Shown here: positions 1-5,490 of the stretch, in pieces
Layout of the letters: the number at the start of each line of letters is the position of its first letter
How positions within the stretch are numbered: position 1 is the stretch's first letter
Assembly (NCBI GenBank): GCA_029857875.1
Contig: JAOUGB010000176.1
Span: 1-5,760, forward strand
Length of the DNA stretch: 5,760 nt
Source: Desulfobacteraceae bacterium
GTDB taxonomy: Bacteria > Desulfobacterota > Desulfobacteria > Desulfobacterales > UBA11574
Direction of reading: 5' to 3'
The notes under the pieces: generated by a model
Seen by the model: the letters and a program-made list of their open reading frames with translations, nothing else
What the model was told of the DNA's origin: nothing
Databases searched by the model: none
Program-made: the position numbers and the translations under genes

Positions 1-36
1 TGGGCGGGAAAGTCAGAAGACCTGCCTGGGCAGAGG
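1..36 (+). promoter_or_regulatory. Cobalamin riboswitch, 3' end only (truncated by window edge)
   Basis: The first bases show the conserved 3' end of a cobalamin (B12) riboswitch: a GGGCGGGAAAG segment, then the B12-box sequence AGTCAGAAGACCTGCC at 11-26, followed by what would be the 3' strand of the closing P1 stem. The complete riboswitch at 5303-5490 has the same AGTCAGAAGACCT core, which supports the call. The ligand-binding core and the 5' strand of P1 lie upstream of the window, so its fold cannot be checked here. Its position ahead of a terminator and of btuFCD-cobU-cobS indicates that it represses this operon when cobalamin is plentiful; that regulatory direction is inferred from the family. 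Confidence 0.85.
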
Positions 37-93
37 CTGAAGCCTTCGAGGATATGAGGTGTCAAATGATCTTGAGGATAAAAAGGGACATTC

Positions 94-126
94 CCGGATC
101 GATGTATTTCGGTCCGGTTTTTTTTT
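94..126 (+). terminator. Intrinsic terminator, probable riboswitch expression platform
   Basis: A 9-bp stem (94-102 paired with 109-117, containing one G-U wobble) closes a six-base loop and is followed directly by nine Ts (118-126). This is a textbook Rho-independent terminator. It starts about 60 bases after the B12 box of the riboswitch at the window start, a normal place for a riboswitch-controlled attenuator. It could instead simply end an upstream transcript, but no gene lies between the riboswitch and it. The competing antiterminator pairing is not obvious without the missing upstream half of the riboswitch. Confidence 0.85.
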
Positions 127-153
127 GAGTAAAGAAATGATGTAATAGTTTGG

Positions 154-181
154 TCCTTTGAAACAAATCGATTTCAAAGGA
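154..181. repeat. Perfect 10-bp hairpin in the operon leader
   Basis: TCCTTTGAAA at 154-163 is the exact reverse complement of TTTCAAAGGA at 172-181, with an eight-base loop containing ATCGAT. No T-run follows, so it is not an intrinsic terminator. It abuts the left arm of the 27-bp inverted repeat that begins at 182. It could be an RNA stem-loop in the leader, a protein-binding operator, or a recombinase or transposase recognition structure linked to the neighbouring repeat. The sequence alone does not choose between these. Confidence 0.7.
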
Positions 182-379
182 GCTTCAGGTATAATTAAAT
201 TTTGGCTGGAAGCTGTCTGAGTGTATTAGGGATCGTTTTGAAAGAACCATAGACGATTTAACTTTGTGGATGAAACCTTCTGTTAAAGCGGAGATCTTTA
301 TTAATAGCCCAGGCAGGTTCTTTCATTACGAGCCCTTATTCACGAGTTCTTTCAGCCAAAATTTAATTATACCTGAAGC
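182..379. repeat. 198-bp element bounded by perfect 27-bp inverted repeats
   Basis: Bases 182-208 (beginning GCTTCAGGTATAATT) are exactly reverse-complementary to 353-379, and the match extends by three more bases after one mismatch. The arms enclose 144 bp. There is no credible gene inside. No convincing direct target duplication flanks the arms. A 27-base perfect match over this distance is far beyond chance. It may be a MITE-like non-autonomous element, an invertible DNA segment in the operon leader, or a long-range RNA stem. No recombinase or transposase is encoded in the window. The repeat sits between the attenuator and btuF, so it forms most of the 5' untranslated region of any riboswitch-controlled transcript. 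Confidence 0.85.
202..229 (+). promoter_or_regulatory. Weak candidate promoter straddling the left inverted-repeat arm
   Basis: TTGGCT (202-207) and TATTAG (224-229) are separated by 16 bases. Each matches four of six positions of the sigma70 -35 and -10 consensus and points toward btuF. The -35 lies in the repeat arm and the -10 in the enclosed segment. If the segment were inverted, the same arm would face a poorer -10. The match is weak enough to arise by chance in AT-rich DNA. Confidence 0.2.
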
Positions 380-411
380 GGTAATGTTTTTAAAAGGCTA
401 AATGTTACGAA

Positions 412-1320
412 ATGATAACATTAAGATACATAACGATCGTTTTCATACTGACGGTATGGCCTTTAATTTCATCGGTAACAGCATCTGTCGCCAAAACCAT
501 AACAGATCAGTTGGGACGGCACGTCACGGTTCCGGATAAACCTCAACGGGTGGTATCTCTTGCCCCAAGTATCACAGAGATAGTTTTTGCTTTGGATCAA
601 GGTCACCGTTTACAAGGAGTGACAACGTATAGTGATTTTCCCCCTGAAGCCGTAAAACTACCTAAGGTTGGTTCTTATGTTCATCTCGATCTGGAAAAAA
701 TAGTGGCATTGAAGCCGGACCTTTGCATTGCAATCAAGGACGGCAATCCACGAGTGATCGCGCAGCGGCTCGAGTCTTTGAAAATACCCGTATATGCCGT
801 GGACCCCAATAATCTAGAAACCATCATGAAAACAGTTCTGGAAATCGGCACACTTCTAAATGCCAAAGATCAGGCCAGTCAACTGGTGCAAAACATGGAT
901 TTGAGGATTCAAAAGGTAAAGTCTCTGGTTGCAAAGACAACATATCGTCCCAGAGTCTTTCTTCAAATCGGTGTTTCGCCTATCGTGTCCGCGGGGACAC
1001 ACACCTTTATCCATGAACTCATTGTTATTGCCGGAGGGACCAACCTTTCGGCGGGCCCCATACCGTATCCCCGGTTTAGTCGCGAAAAGGTTCTGGCGCT
1101 TTCACCGGAAATCATTATTATCACTTCCATGGCACGAAGTGCTGTATTTGAAAAGGTCAAGGCAGAATGGGAAAAATGGCCCAATATGCCCGCAGTTCGA
1201 AACCAGCGCATTTATGTTGAAGATTCCAATTTTCTCGACCGTCCCACGCCCCGGCTGGTGGATGGTCTCGAACTATTAATACGGCTGATCCACCCGGAGC
1301 TTGTTGAAAAAACCCAGTGA
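412..1320 (+). CDS. btuF: Periplasmic cobalamin-binding protein of an ABC importer (BtuF-like)
   Basis: This is the substrate-binding subunit that would capture corrinoid in the periplasm and deliver it to the BtuC/BtuD proteins encoded next. The 302-residue protein starts with a hydrophobic signal peptide (about residues 5-24) with a likely cleavage site after SVA at 25-27. No lipobox cysteine is visible, so a soluble periplasmic form is expected. Family features are RVVSLAPSITEIVFAL (46-61), TYSDFPPEA (72-80), a central helix region, and YPRFSREKVLALSPE (219-233). E56 and E225 lie where BtuF-type proteins carry the two glutamates that dock on the permease. The ATG at 412 gives a complete signal peptide; the only upstream ribosome-site-like sequence is AAAGG at 393-397, unusually far away. 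The stop overlaps the btuC start by 4 bp. The fold is shared with siderophore and haem binders; the cobalamin assignment rests on the riboswitch and the cob genes in the operon. Confidence 0.88.
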   Translation: MITLRYITIVFILTVWPLISSVTASVAKTITDQLGRHVTVPDKPQRVVSLAPSITEIVFALDQGHRLQGVTTYSDFPPEAVKLPKVGSYVHLDLEKIVALKPDLCIAIKDGNPRVIAQRLESLKIPVYAVDPNNLETIMKTVLEIGTLLNAKDQASQLVQNMDLRIQKVKSLVAKTTYRPRVFLQIGVSPIVSAGTHTFIHELIVIAGGTNLSAGPIPYPRFSREKVLALSPEIIIITSMARSAVFEKVKAEWEKWPNMPAVRNQRIYVEDSNFLDRPTPRLVDGLELLIRLIHPELVEKTQ

Positions 1321-2327
1321 ATACCAAAACACCTTTTCTTATCAAAAGAGTCGTAACAGCTTCATCTCTGCTGATACTATTACTGGGTTTTGCCATCGTT
1401 CTGGGTATTTCCATGGGATCTACCGATAGTGGAATCAAGGATGTTTTTCAAAATTTGCTGGGTACAAAAGAACCGGAGTCCATGCTGTATACGATTATAT
1501 GGCAAATCCGCTTTCCAAGGGTGCTTCTGGCTGCTCTGGTGGGCGCTGCACTTTCTCTGGGAGGTCTTGTTTTTCAAGCCTTGCTTCGCAACCCGCTGGC
1601 AGAACCGTATATTCTTGGTATTTCAGGAGGAGCGGCTATCGGGGCAATTATCGGTATTCTCATGGGCTTTTCACGGTTCCCGGGTGTAAGTCTTACAGCT
1701 TTTACCGGAAGTATCGCAACACTTCTTTTAATACTGGCCATGTCTTCCGGACAAACGATCCTGAAAAAAGATGCACTTCTGCTTTCAGGAGTGATGGTGA
1801 ATGCATTTTGCGCGGCAGTGATTATGTTTTTGGTTTCCATAACCCAGGATTCCAGACTCCACAATATCATTTTCTGGCTCATGGGGGATCTCTCCTTGGG
1901 AGATATGAAACATGTCGGAATTCTTGCTGCAACACTCTTACCCTGTTTTTTGCTTGTTTTCTGGCTTTCCAACCCAATGAATCTGCTTCTCATGGGAAAG
2001 GAAATGGCACAGACACTGGGGGTTAACATAAAAGCGGTAACATTTACACTTCTAGTGACGACGTCATTTATGGTCAGCGCAACAGTATCATACTGTGGCC
2101 TTGTGGGGTTTGTCGGTCTTGTTATGCCGCACATGCTTCGGCTTGTTTTTGGTCCGGACCATCGGGTTCTGGTCCCGGCATGTGTATTTGGCGGAGGCAC
2201 CTATATGGTTTTTTGTGATTTACTGGCACGAACGCTTCCAAAACAGGGAGAGATGCCTGCCGGTGTTATAACTGCAATGATCGGTGCACCGCTTTTTATC
2301 TATTTATTGAAAAGATCCAGCAAATGA
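1317..2327 (+). CDS. btuC: ABC importer permease for cobalamin (BtuC-like, FecCD family)
   Basis: This is the membrane subunit, acting as a homodimer that forms the inner-membrane channel for corrinoid import. It has 336 residues, normal for the FecCD/BtuC family, and is strongly hydrophobic throughout, consistent with about ten transmembrane helices. Characteristic segments are RNPLAEPYILGISGGAAIGA (91-110), the cytoplasmic coupling region GMNLLLMGKEMAQTLGVN-like stretch near 221-237, GLVGFVGLVMPHMLR (261-275), and GEMPAGVITAMIGAPLF (311-327). The start is a GTG that overlaps the btuF stop (GTGA), so translation is probably coupled; no good ribosome site lies just upstream and the next in-frame ATG would remove the first helix. 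Its 3' end overlaps btuD in the same way (ATGA). Siderophore or haem permeases look alike, so substrate is inferred from context. Confidence 0.9.
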   Translation: MNTKTPFLIKRVVTASSLLILLLGFAIVLGISMGSTDSGIKDVFQNLLGTKEPESMLYTIIWQIRFPRVLLAALVGAALSLGGLVFQALLRNPLAEPYILGISGGAAIGAIIGILMGFSRFPGVSLTAFTGSIATLLLILAMSSGQTILKKDALLLSGVMVNAFCAAVIMFLVSITQDSRLHNIIFWLMGDLSLGDMKHVGILAATLLPCFLLVFWLSNPMNLLLMGKEMAQTLGVNIKAVTFTLLVTTSFMVSATVSYCGLVGFVGLVMPHMLRLVFGPDHRVLVPACVFGGGTYMVFCDLLARTLPKQGEMPAGVITAMIGAPLFIYLLKRSSK

Positions 2328-3127
2328 ATAAGCCAGCAATTACCGCAAAAAATCTGAGTCATTCATTTGGAGAAAACATAGTTCTCAGAAATGTTTCCTT
2401 TCACATACCAAAACGAGATTTTTTTATTATCATCGGTCCCAATGGCTCAGGCAAAACCACATTGATGAAAATAATATCCGGAATTCTAAAGCCTCAAAAC
2501 GGTGAGTTAAAGATCCTGAATCGTTCCATCGATCAGTATCATCGCAAAGCTTTGGCACGGACCATTGCATTTGTTCCTCAGATGACTTTTGCAGATTTTC
2601 CATTTACTGTAACCGAGATTGTGCTCATGGGACGTTCACCCTATCTCGGTATGCTGGGACTTGAGGGAGAAAATGATCTGGAAATTGCAAATCAAGCCAT
2701 CGCCTTTACCGGTTTGGAAAATCTGGCGCATCGAAAACTTGACCAGCTAAGTGGCGGAGAGCAGCAACGGGTCTTTATTGCAAGGGCCATTTGTCAGGAA
2801 CCCGATATTATACTTCTGGATGAGCCCACAGCATCTTTAGACCTTGCCTACCAGGTTCGAATAATGGATTTGATGGAAAAACTTAAAACAGAAAAGGGCA
2901 TTACTGTTGTGATGGTATCCCACGATGTCAATCTTGCAGCCATGTATGCGGATCATTTGCTTTTGCTGCATAATGGCCAAGTTATGTGTCAAGGGCTTCC
3001 GGATGAAGTGATCACCTACCAGACTTTGGAAGCAGCTTATGGATGCACACTTTTGGTGGACGAAAGCCCTCTCGGCAAAAGTCCACGGGTGACCTTGGTT
3101 CCCCAAAAATATTCAATTAGGGAGTAA
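2324..3127 (+). CDS. btuD: ABC importer ATPase for cobalamin (BtuD-like)
   Basis: This is the cytoplasmic ATP-hydrolysing subunit that powers the BtuC channel. All the nucleotide-binding motifs are intact in the 267-residue protein: Walker A GPNGSGKT (38-45), Q-loop FVPQ (83-86), signature LSGGEQQRV (142-150), Walker B IILLDEPTA (162-170), D-loop SLD (171-173) and the switch histidine H200 in VSHD. Length and order match the HmuV/FepC/BtuD type of importer ATPase. About 50 residues after the H-loop form a C-terminal extension typical of these subunits. The ATG lies inside the btuC stop (ATGA), and cobU begins 2 bp after its stop, so it is co-transcribed with both. Confidence 0.92.
   Translation: MNKPAITAKNLSHSFGENIVLRNVSFHIPKRDFFIIIGPNGSGKTTLMKIISGILKPQNGELKILNRSIDQYHRKALARTIAFVPQMTFADFPFTVTEIVLMGRSPYLGMLGLEGENDLEIANQAIAFTGLENLAHRKLDQLSGGEQQRVFIARAICQEPDIILLDEPTASLDLAYQVRIMDLMEKLKTEKGITVVMVSHDVNLAAMYADHLLLLHNGQVMCQGLPDEVITYQTLEAAYGCTLLVDESPLGKSPRVTLVPQKYSIRE
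3119..3124 (+). promoter_or_regulatory. Ribosome binding site that fixes the TTG start of cobU
   Basis: AGGGAG lies at the very end of btuD, five bases before a TTG codon at 3130. An in-frame TAG at 3118-3120 closes the frame just upstream, and the next in-frame ATG would delete the P-loop. The site therefore decides that cobU uses TTG. It is the clearest Shine-Dalgarno sequence in the window. Confidence 0.8.
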
Positions 3128-3129
3128 TT

Positions 3130-3648
3130 TTGAAAGAAACAATTCTTGTTATCGGCGGATGCAGGAGCGGCAAAAGCAGCCATGCGCTTCATTTGGCGGA
3201 GCAGATTCCCGGACAAAAGATCTTTATCGCCACCTGCATGCCCCAGGACAAAGAAATGGAACAGCGGGTGTTACGTCATCGACAACAAAGAAGCAGTGCC
3301 TGGGAAACCCTTGAAGTACCATTTTTTTTGCCCGAGGCCATCCATAAAAACGGTATAGAAGGACATGTGATACTTGTGGACTGCCTGACGCTGTGGATCA
3401 ACAATCTTATCTTGAACGACAATAAACCGGAAAACATTGACAACCATATTCAAAAACTGATCCAATCCATTGAAACATCCGAATGTCCGGTGATTTTGGT
3501 ATCAAACGAAGTGGGAACCGGTATTGTCCCTGAGAACAAACTGGCCAGGCTGTTTAGAGATATTACCGGATTTGCCAATCAGAAAGTAGCAGCCTGCGTG
3601 GACTGCGTCATCTGGATGGTGGCCGGTATTCCTGTGAAAATAAAATGA
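3130..3648 (+). CDS. cobU: Adenosylcobinamide kinase / adenosylcobinamide-phosphate guanylyltransferase
   Basis: CobU phosphorylates adenosylcobinamide and transfers GMP to form adenosylcobinamide-GDP, the activated substrate of CobS, in the cytoplasm. The 172-residue protein keeps the P-loop GGCRSGKS (9-16), DKEMEQRVLRHRQQR (40-54) in which H50 fits the histidine that carries GMP in the family, W58-E62 (WETLE), the VDCLTLWINNLI segment in the middle, and VSNEVGTGIVPEN followed by a conserved LFRDITG stretch. Length is slightly below the roughly 180 residues of well-studied CobU, with no obvious truncation. Translation starts at TTG, supported by AGGGAG five bases upstream. It lies 2 bp after btuD and overlaps cobS by 4 bp. 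CobU can accept both cobinamide and cobinamide phosphate, so it would handle salvaged precursor and material released by the downstream CbiR. Confidence 0.95.
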   Translation: MKETILVIGGCRSGKSSHALHLAEQIPGQKIFIATCMPQDKEMEQRVLRHRQQRSSAWETLEVPFFLPEAIHKNGIEGHVILVDCLTLWINNLILNDNKPENIDNHIQKLIQSIETSECPVILVSNEVGTGIVPENKLARLFRDITGFANQKVAACVDCVIWMVAGIPVKIK

Positions 3649-4370
3649 AACGTTTAATCGCTGCATTGCAATTTTTAACCATCATACCTTTGGGGAAATC
3701 GGCAATTTATGACCCCAAAGGCATGGTGCCGTTTTTCCCTGTTGTGGGTATCATTATCGGTGGATTGTTGTCTATTTTTGATTATATCGCCCTAAATTTT
3801 TGGCCGGAACCGGTAACCGCAATTCTCGACGTTGTCTTTCTTGTTGTAATCACCGCCGCACTTCACCTGGACGGACTGGGAGACACTGCCGACGGTGTTT
3901 TAGGACACAGAAGCAGAGAAAAGGCGCTGATGATTATGAAGGACAGTCGCATCGGCGTTATGGGACTTTTAGCCATCGTTTGCGGATTGGCCATCAAATG
4001 GGGCGGTATCATGCATATAAGTACTCACCGGACGCTCTTGCTGGTCCTTATCCCTGCCTTTGCCAGAAGTGGTATGATATTCGGCATACGCTTTTTAAAA
4101 TACGGAAGGCCTGAGGGCGGCACCGGATACGATGTTTTTGGCGAACCTTTAAAATGGTCTGCTTTCCAATGGCTGTTGATTCCAGTTATCGTCTCGATCT
4201 TTCTTGGATGGAAAGGAATCTGGCTTAACCTTATTTTTGCAGTTTTGACCATCACTATCATATTTTATTACAAAAAACGCATGGGGTGCATTACCGGCGA
4301 CATGTTGGGCGCCATGACCGAAGTCACCGAGTCGCTCCTTTTTTTACTTGTTTCAATATCATTTAACTGA
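3645..4370 (+). CDS. cobS: Adenosylcobinamide-GDP ribazoletransferase (cobalamin synthase)
   Basis: CobS joins adenosylcobinamide-GDP to an alpha-riboside (alpha-ribazole or its phosphate), closing the nucleotide loop. It is an integral inner-membrane enzyme. The 241-residue protein begins with the family's LQFLTIIPLG (8-17), has the metal-binding acidic motif HLDGLGDTADG (74-84), KDSRIGVMG (99-107), and the C-terminal GCITGDMLGAMTEVTE (214-229), with several hydrophobic helices between them. It is close to the usual length of about 245 residues. The ATG overlaps the cobU stop (ATGA), so the pair is translationally coupled. No terminator follows, and transcription probably continues into the CbiR gene 69 bp downstream. 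Confidence 0.95.
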   Translation: MKRLIAALQFLTIIPLGKSAIYDPKGMVPFFPVVGIIIGGLLSIFDYIALNFWPEPVTAILDVVFLVVITAALHLDGLGDTADGVLGHRSREKALMIMKDSRIGVMGLLAIVCGLAIKWGGIMHISTHRTLLLVLIPAFARSGMIFGIRFLKYGRPEGGTGYDVFGEPLKWSAFQWLLIPVIVSIFLGWKGIWLNLIFAVLTITIIFYYKKRMGCITGDMLGAMTEVTESLLFLLVSISFN

Positions 4371-4396
4371 GAATTCGCAGTTTAGATATTTTTTAA

Positions 4397-4430
4397 ACTT
4401 TAGATCACTTTACACTTTAGCTCACTTGAA
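4397..4430. repeat. ACTTTA micro-repeat in the cobS-cbiR spacer
   Basis: The 69-bp spacer holds four tandem-like units starting ACTT: ACTTTAGATC (4397-4406), ACTTTAC (4407-4413), ACTTTAGCTC (4414-4423) and ACTTGAA (4424-4430). A weak 6-bp inverted repeat, AGTTTA/TAAACT (4379-4384 and 4394-4399), precedes it. No T-run follows that stem, so it is not a convincing terminator. A seven-T run then runs up to the ATG at 4440, with no Shine-Dalgarno sequence in the spacer. Function unknown. Confidence 0.5.
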
Positions 4431-4439
4431 ACTTTTTTT

Positions 4440-5243
4440 ATGTACCCTGCCCTGCCAAAATCATACAAAGGTATATTTCCATTTAAAATCGGAACCACCT
4501 CATTCATATATCCGGATAGCTATGTCCAGAATGTTAAAATGCTTGCCCCCTATCTTGATGAAATCGAGATGATTTTGTTTGAAAGTACTCCGAACGTCCT
4601 GCCTTCAAATCATGAAATAAAAGAACTTTCCTCTTTAGCAAATGAATACGATCTTTCCTATAATATTCACCTCCCCCTCGATATATCACTGGGAGCGCCG
4701 GACTCCTCAATACGACATTTTGCCATAGAAACCATAAAACAGGTCATGGACCTTACAGCCTCCCTTTCCCCAACCACATATACCCTCCACCTGCCCTATG
4801 GAGAAATCGATTTTGAAAATGAACGGATTAAAAGATGGAAAGAGCATACATACCATAGCATGGATACTCTATGCACTTTTGGTTTCAACAGCAGAACAAT
4901 ATCAATCGAAACCCTGAATTACCCGATCGAATGGGTGGAAGAAATCCTGATCGACTTTAATCTTTCCGTCTGCATGGATCTTGGCCATTTGATTTTATAC
5001 GGATTGGATATGAAAGATGTTTTTGACAGGTATAAAAACAGAACTTCAATTATCCATCTCCATGGAGCCAACGAAAGTCAAGACCATCAGCCTTTGGAGC
5101 TTTTGTCAAAATCGAATTTAAAGACTATTCTTAAAATGTTAAAACGATTCAAAGGCATTGTATCCATAGAGGTCTTTTCTTATGATCATCTAAACGCATC
5201 ACTGAGATATCTTGAAAGTGTCTGGAAGATGCATGAAGTTTAA
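4440..5243 (+). CDS. cbiR: Cobamide-remodelling hydrolase CbiR (AP endonuclease/sugar isomerase-like TIM barrel)
   Basis: The protein resembles xylose isomerase-like TIM barrels of the AP endonuclease 2 superfamily, in which CbiR was described from Akkermansia as the enzyme that starts cobamide remodelling by hydrolysing the phosphoribosyl bond of the nucleotide loop. The 267 residues contain the superfamily's strand-end acidic and histidine residues: FES (47-49), NIHLPLD (75-81), LHLPYGE (116-122), SIETLN (155-160, E157), CMDLGHL (178-184, D180 and H183), IHLHG (205-209), QDHQPL (214-219) and SIEVFS (242-247, E244). These are good candidates for metal ligands. There is no signal peptide or membrane segment, so it should be cytoplasmic. 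The ATG is the only ATG, GTG or TTG start after an in-frame stop at 4401, yet no Shine-Dalgarno sequence precedes it. Placement directly after cobU-cobS strongly favours CbiR over a sugar isomerase or DNA-repair nuclease. Confidence 0.83.
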   Translation: MYPALPKSYKGIFPFKIGTTSFIYPDSYVQNVKMLAPYLDEIEMILFESTPNVLPSNHEIKELSSLANEYDLSYNIHLPLDISLGAPDSSIRHFAIETIKQVMDLTASLSPTTYTLHLPYGEIDFENERIKRWKEHTYHSMDTLCTFGFNSRTISIETLNYPIEWVEEILIDFNLSVCMDLGHLILYGLDMKDVFDRYKNRTSIIHLHGANESQDHQPLELLSKSNLKTILKMLKRFKGIVSIEVFSYDHLNASLRYLESVWKMHEV

Positions 5244-5265
5244 ATTCAAAGTTTTCATTTTTTAC

Positions 5266-5295
5266 TTGACTTTTATTCTACTTTTTCTTTATGAG
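5266..5295 (+). promoter_or_regulatory. Likely sigma70 promoter for the second riboswitch
   Basis: TTGACT (5266-5271) is a five-of-six match to the -35 consensus and TATGAG (5290-5295) a four-of-six match to the -10, with an 18-base T-rich spacer. The predicted transcription start near 5302 coincides with the first base pairs of the riboswitch P1 stem at 5303, which is the best support. It indicates a new transcription unit starting after cbiR. Confidence 0.6.
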
Positions 5296-5302
5296 ATCTA
5301 AT

Positions 5303-5490
5303 TGTTCAGACGCTCATTTTGAGCTTAATAGGGAACCCCGTTAAAATCGGGGACGGGCCCGCCGCTGTAACCCTGCCTTTTTCCGAGTTTACTTAGAAAA
5401 AGGAACCCTTTTGGCCATCGTGTGCCACTTTTCGAATATGGATGGGAAGGCTGCTAAAAGGGCGGGGGAGTCAGAAGACCTGTCTGAACA
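5303..5490 (+). promoter_or_regulatory. Complete cobalamin riboswitch
   Basis: The aptamer is closed by a perfect 9-bp P1 stem (5303-5311 with 5482-5490). Inside are the conserved AATAGGGAA (5327-5335), the CCCCG/CGGGG stem (5336-5340 with 5348-5352), the GGGCCCGCCGCTGTAA core (5355-5370), an 8-bp peripheral stem (5376-5383 with 5396-5403), the CCCTTTT/AAAAGGG stem (5406-5412 with 5456-5462), GCCACTT (5424-5430) with GGGAAGGC (5444-5451), and the B12-box AGTCAGAAGACCTG (5469-5482). All hallmark blocks occur in order. No coding region follows within the window, so the controlled gene is beyond 5760. By family and context it is probably another cobalamin transport, synthesis or B12-independent gene. 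Confidence 0.95.

Noticed and set aside
182..379. CRISPR array or tandem repeat in the leader
   Set aside because: There are only two copies of the repeat and they are inverted, with no spacer series.
195..401. A 69-codon stop-free frame on the + strand through the inverted-repeat element, with an ATG at 270
   Set aside because: No ribosome site, no recognisable domain, and the frame runs through both repeat arms; a stretch this long arises readily by chance in six frames.
1574..2200. A 208-codon open frame on the minus strand
   Set aside because: It lies wholly antisense to btuC, whose membrane-protein family motifs are unmistakable; its own product is low in recognisable features.
412..3127. 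Siderophore or haem ABC importer instead of a cobalamin importer
   Set aside because: The three subunits belong to a family shared with those systems, but the cobalamin riboswitch upstream and cobU-cobS overlap downstream make corrinoid the better substrate.
4379..4399. Possible terminator between cobS and cbiR
   Set aside because: Only six A/T-rich pairs and no T-run directly after the stem; the T-run at 4433-4439 is more than 30 bases further on.
4440..5243. Sugar phosphate isomerase/epimerase or endonuclease IV
   Set aside because: The fold is the same, but the position after cobU-cobS in a riboswitch-led operon and the overall resemblance to CbiR-type proteins favour cobamide hydrolysis.
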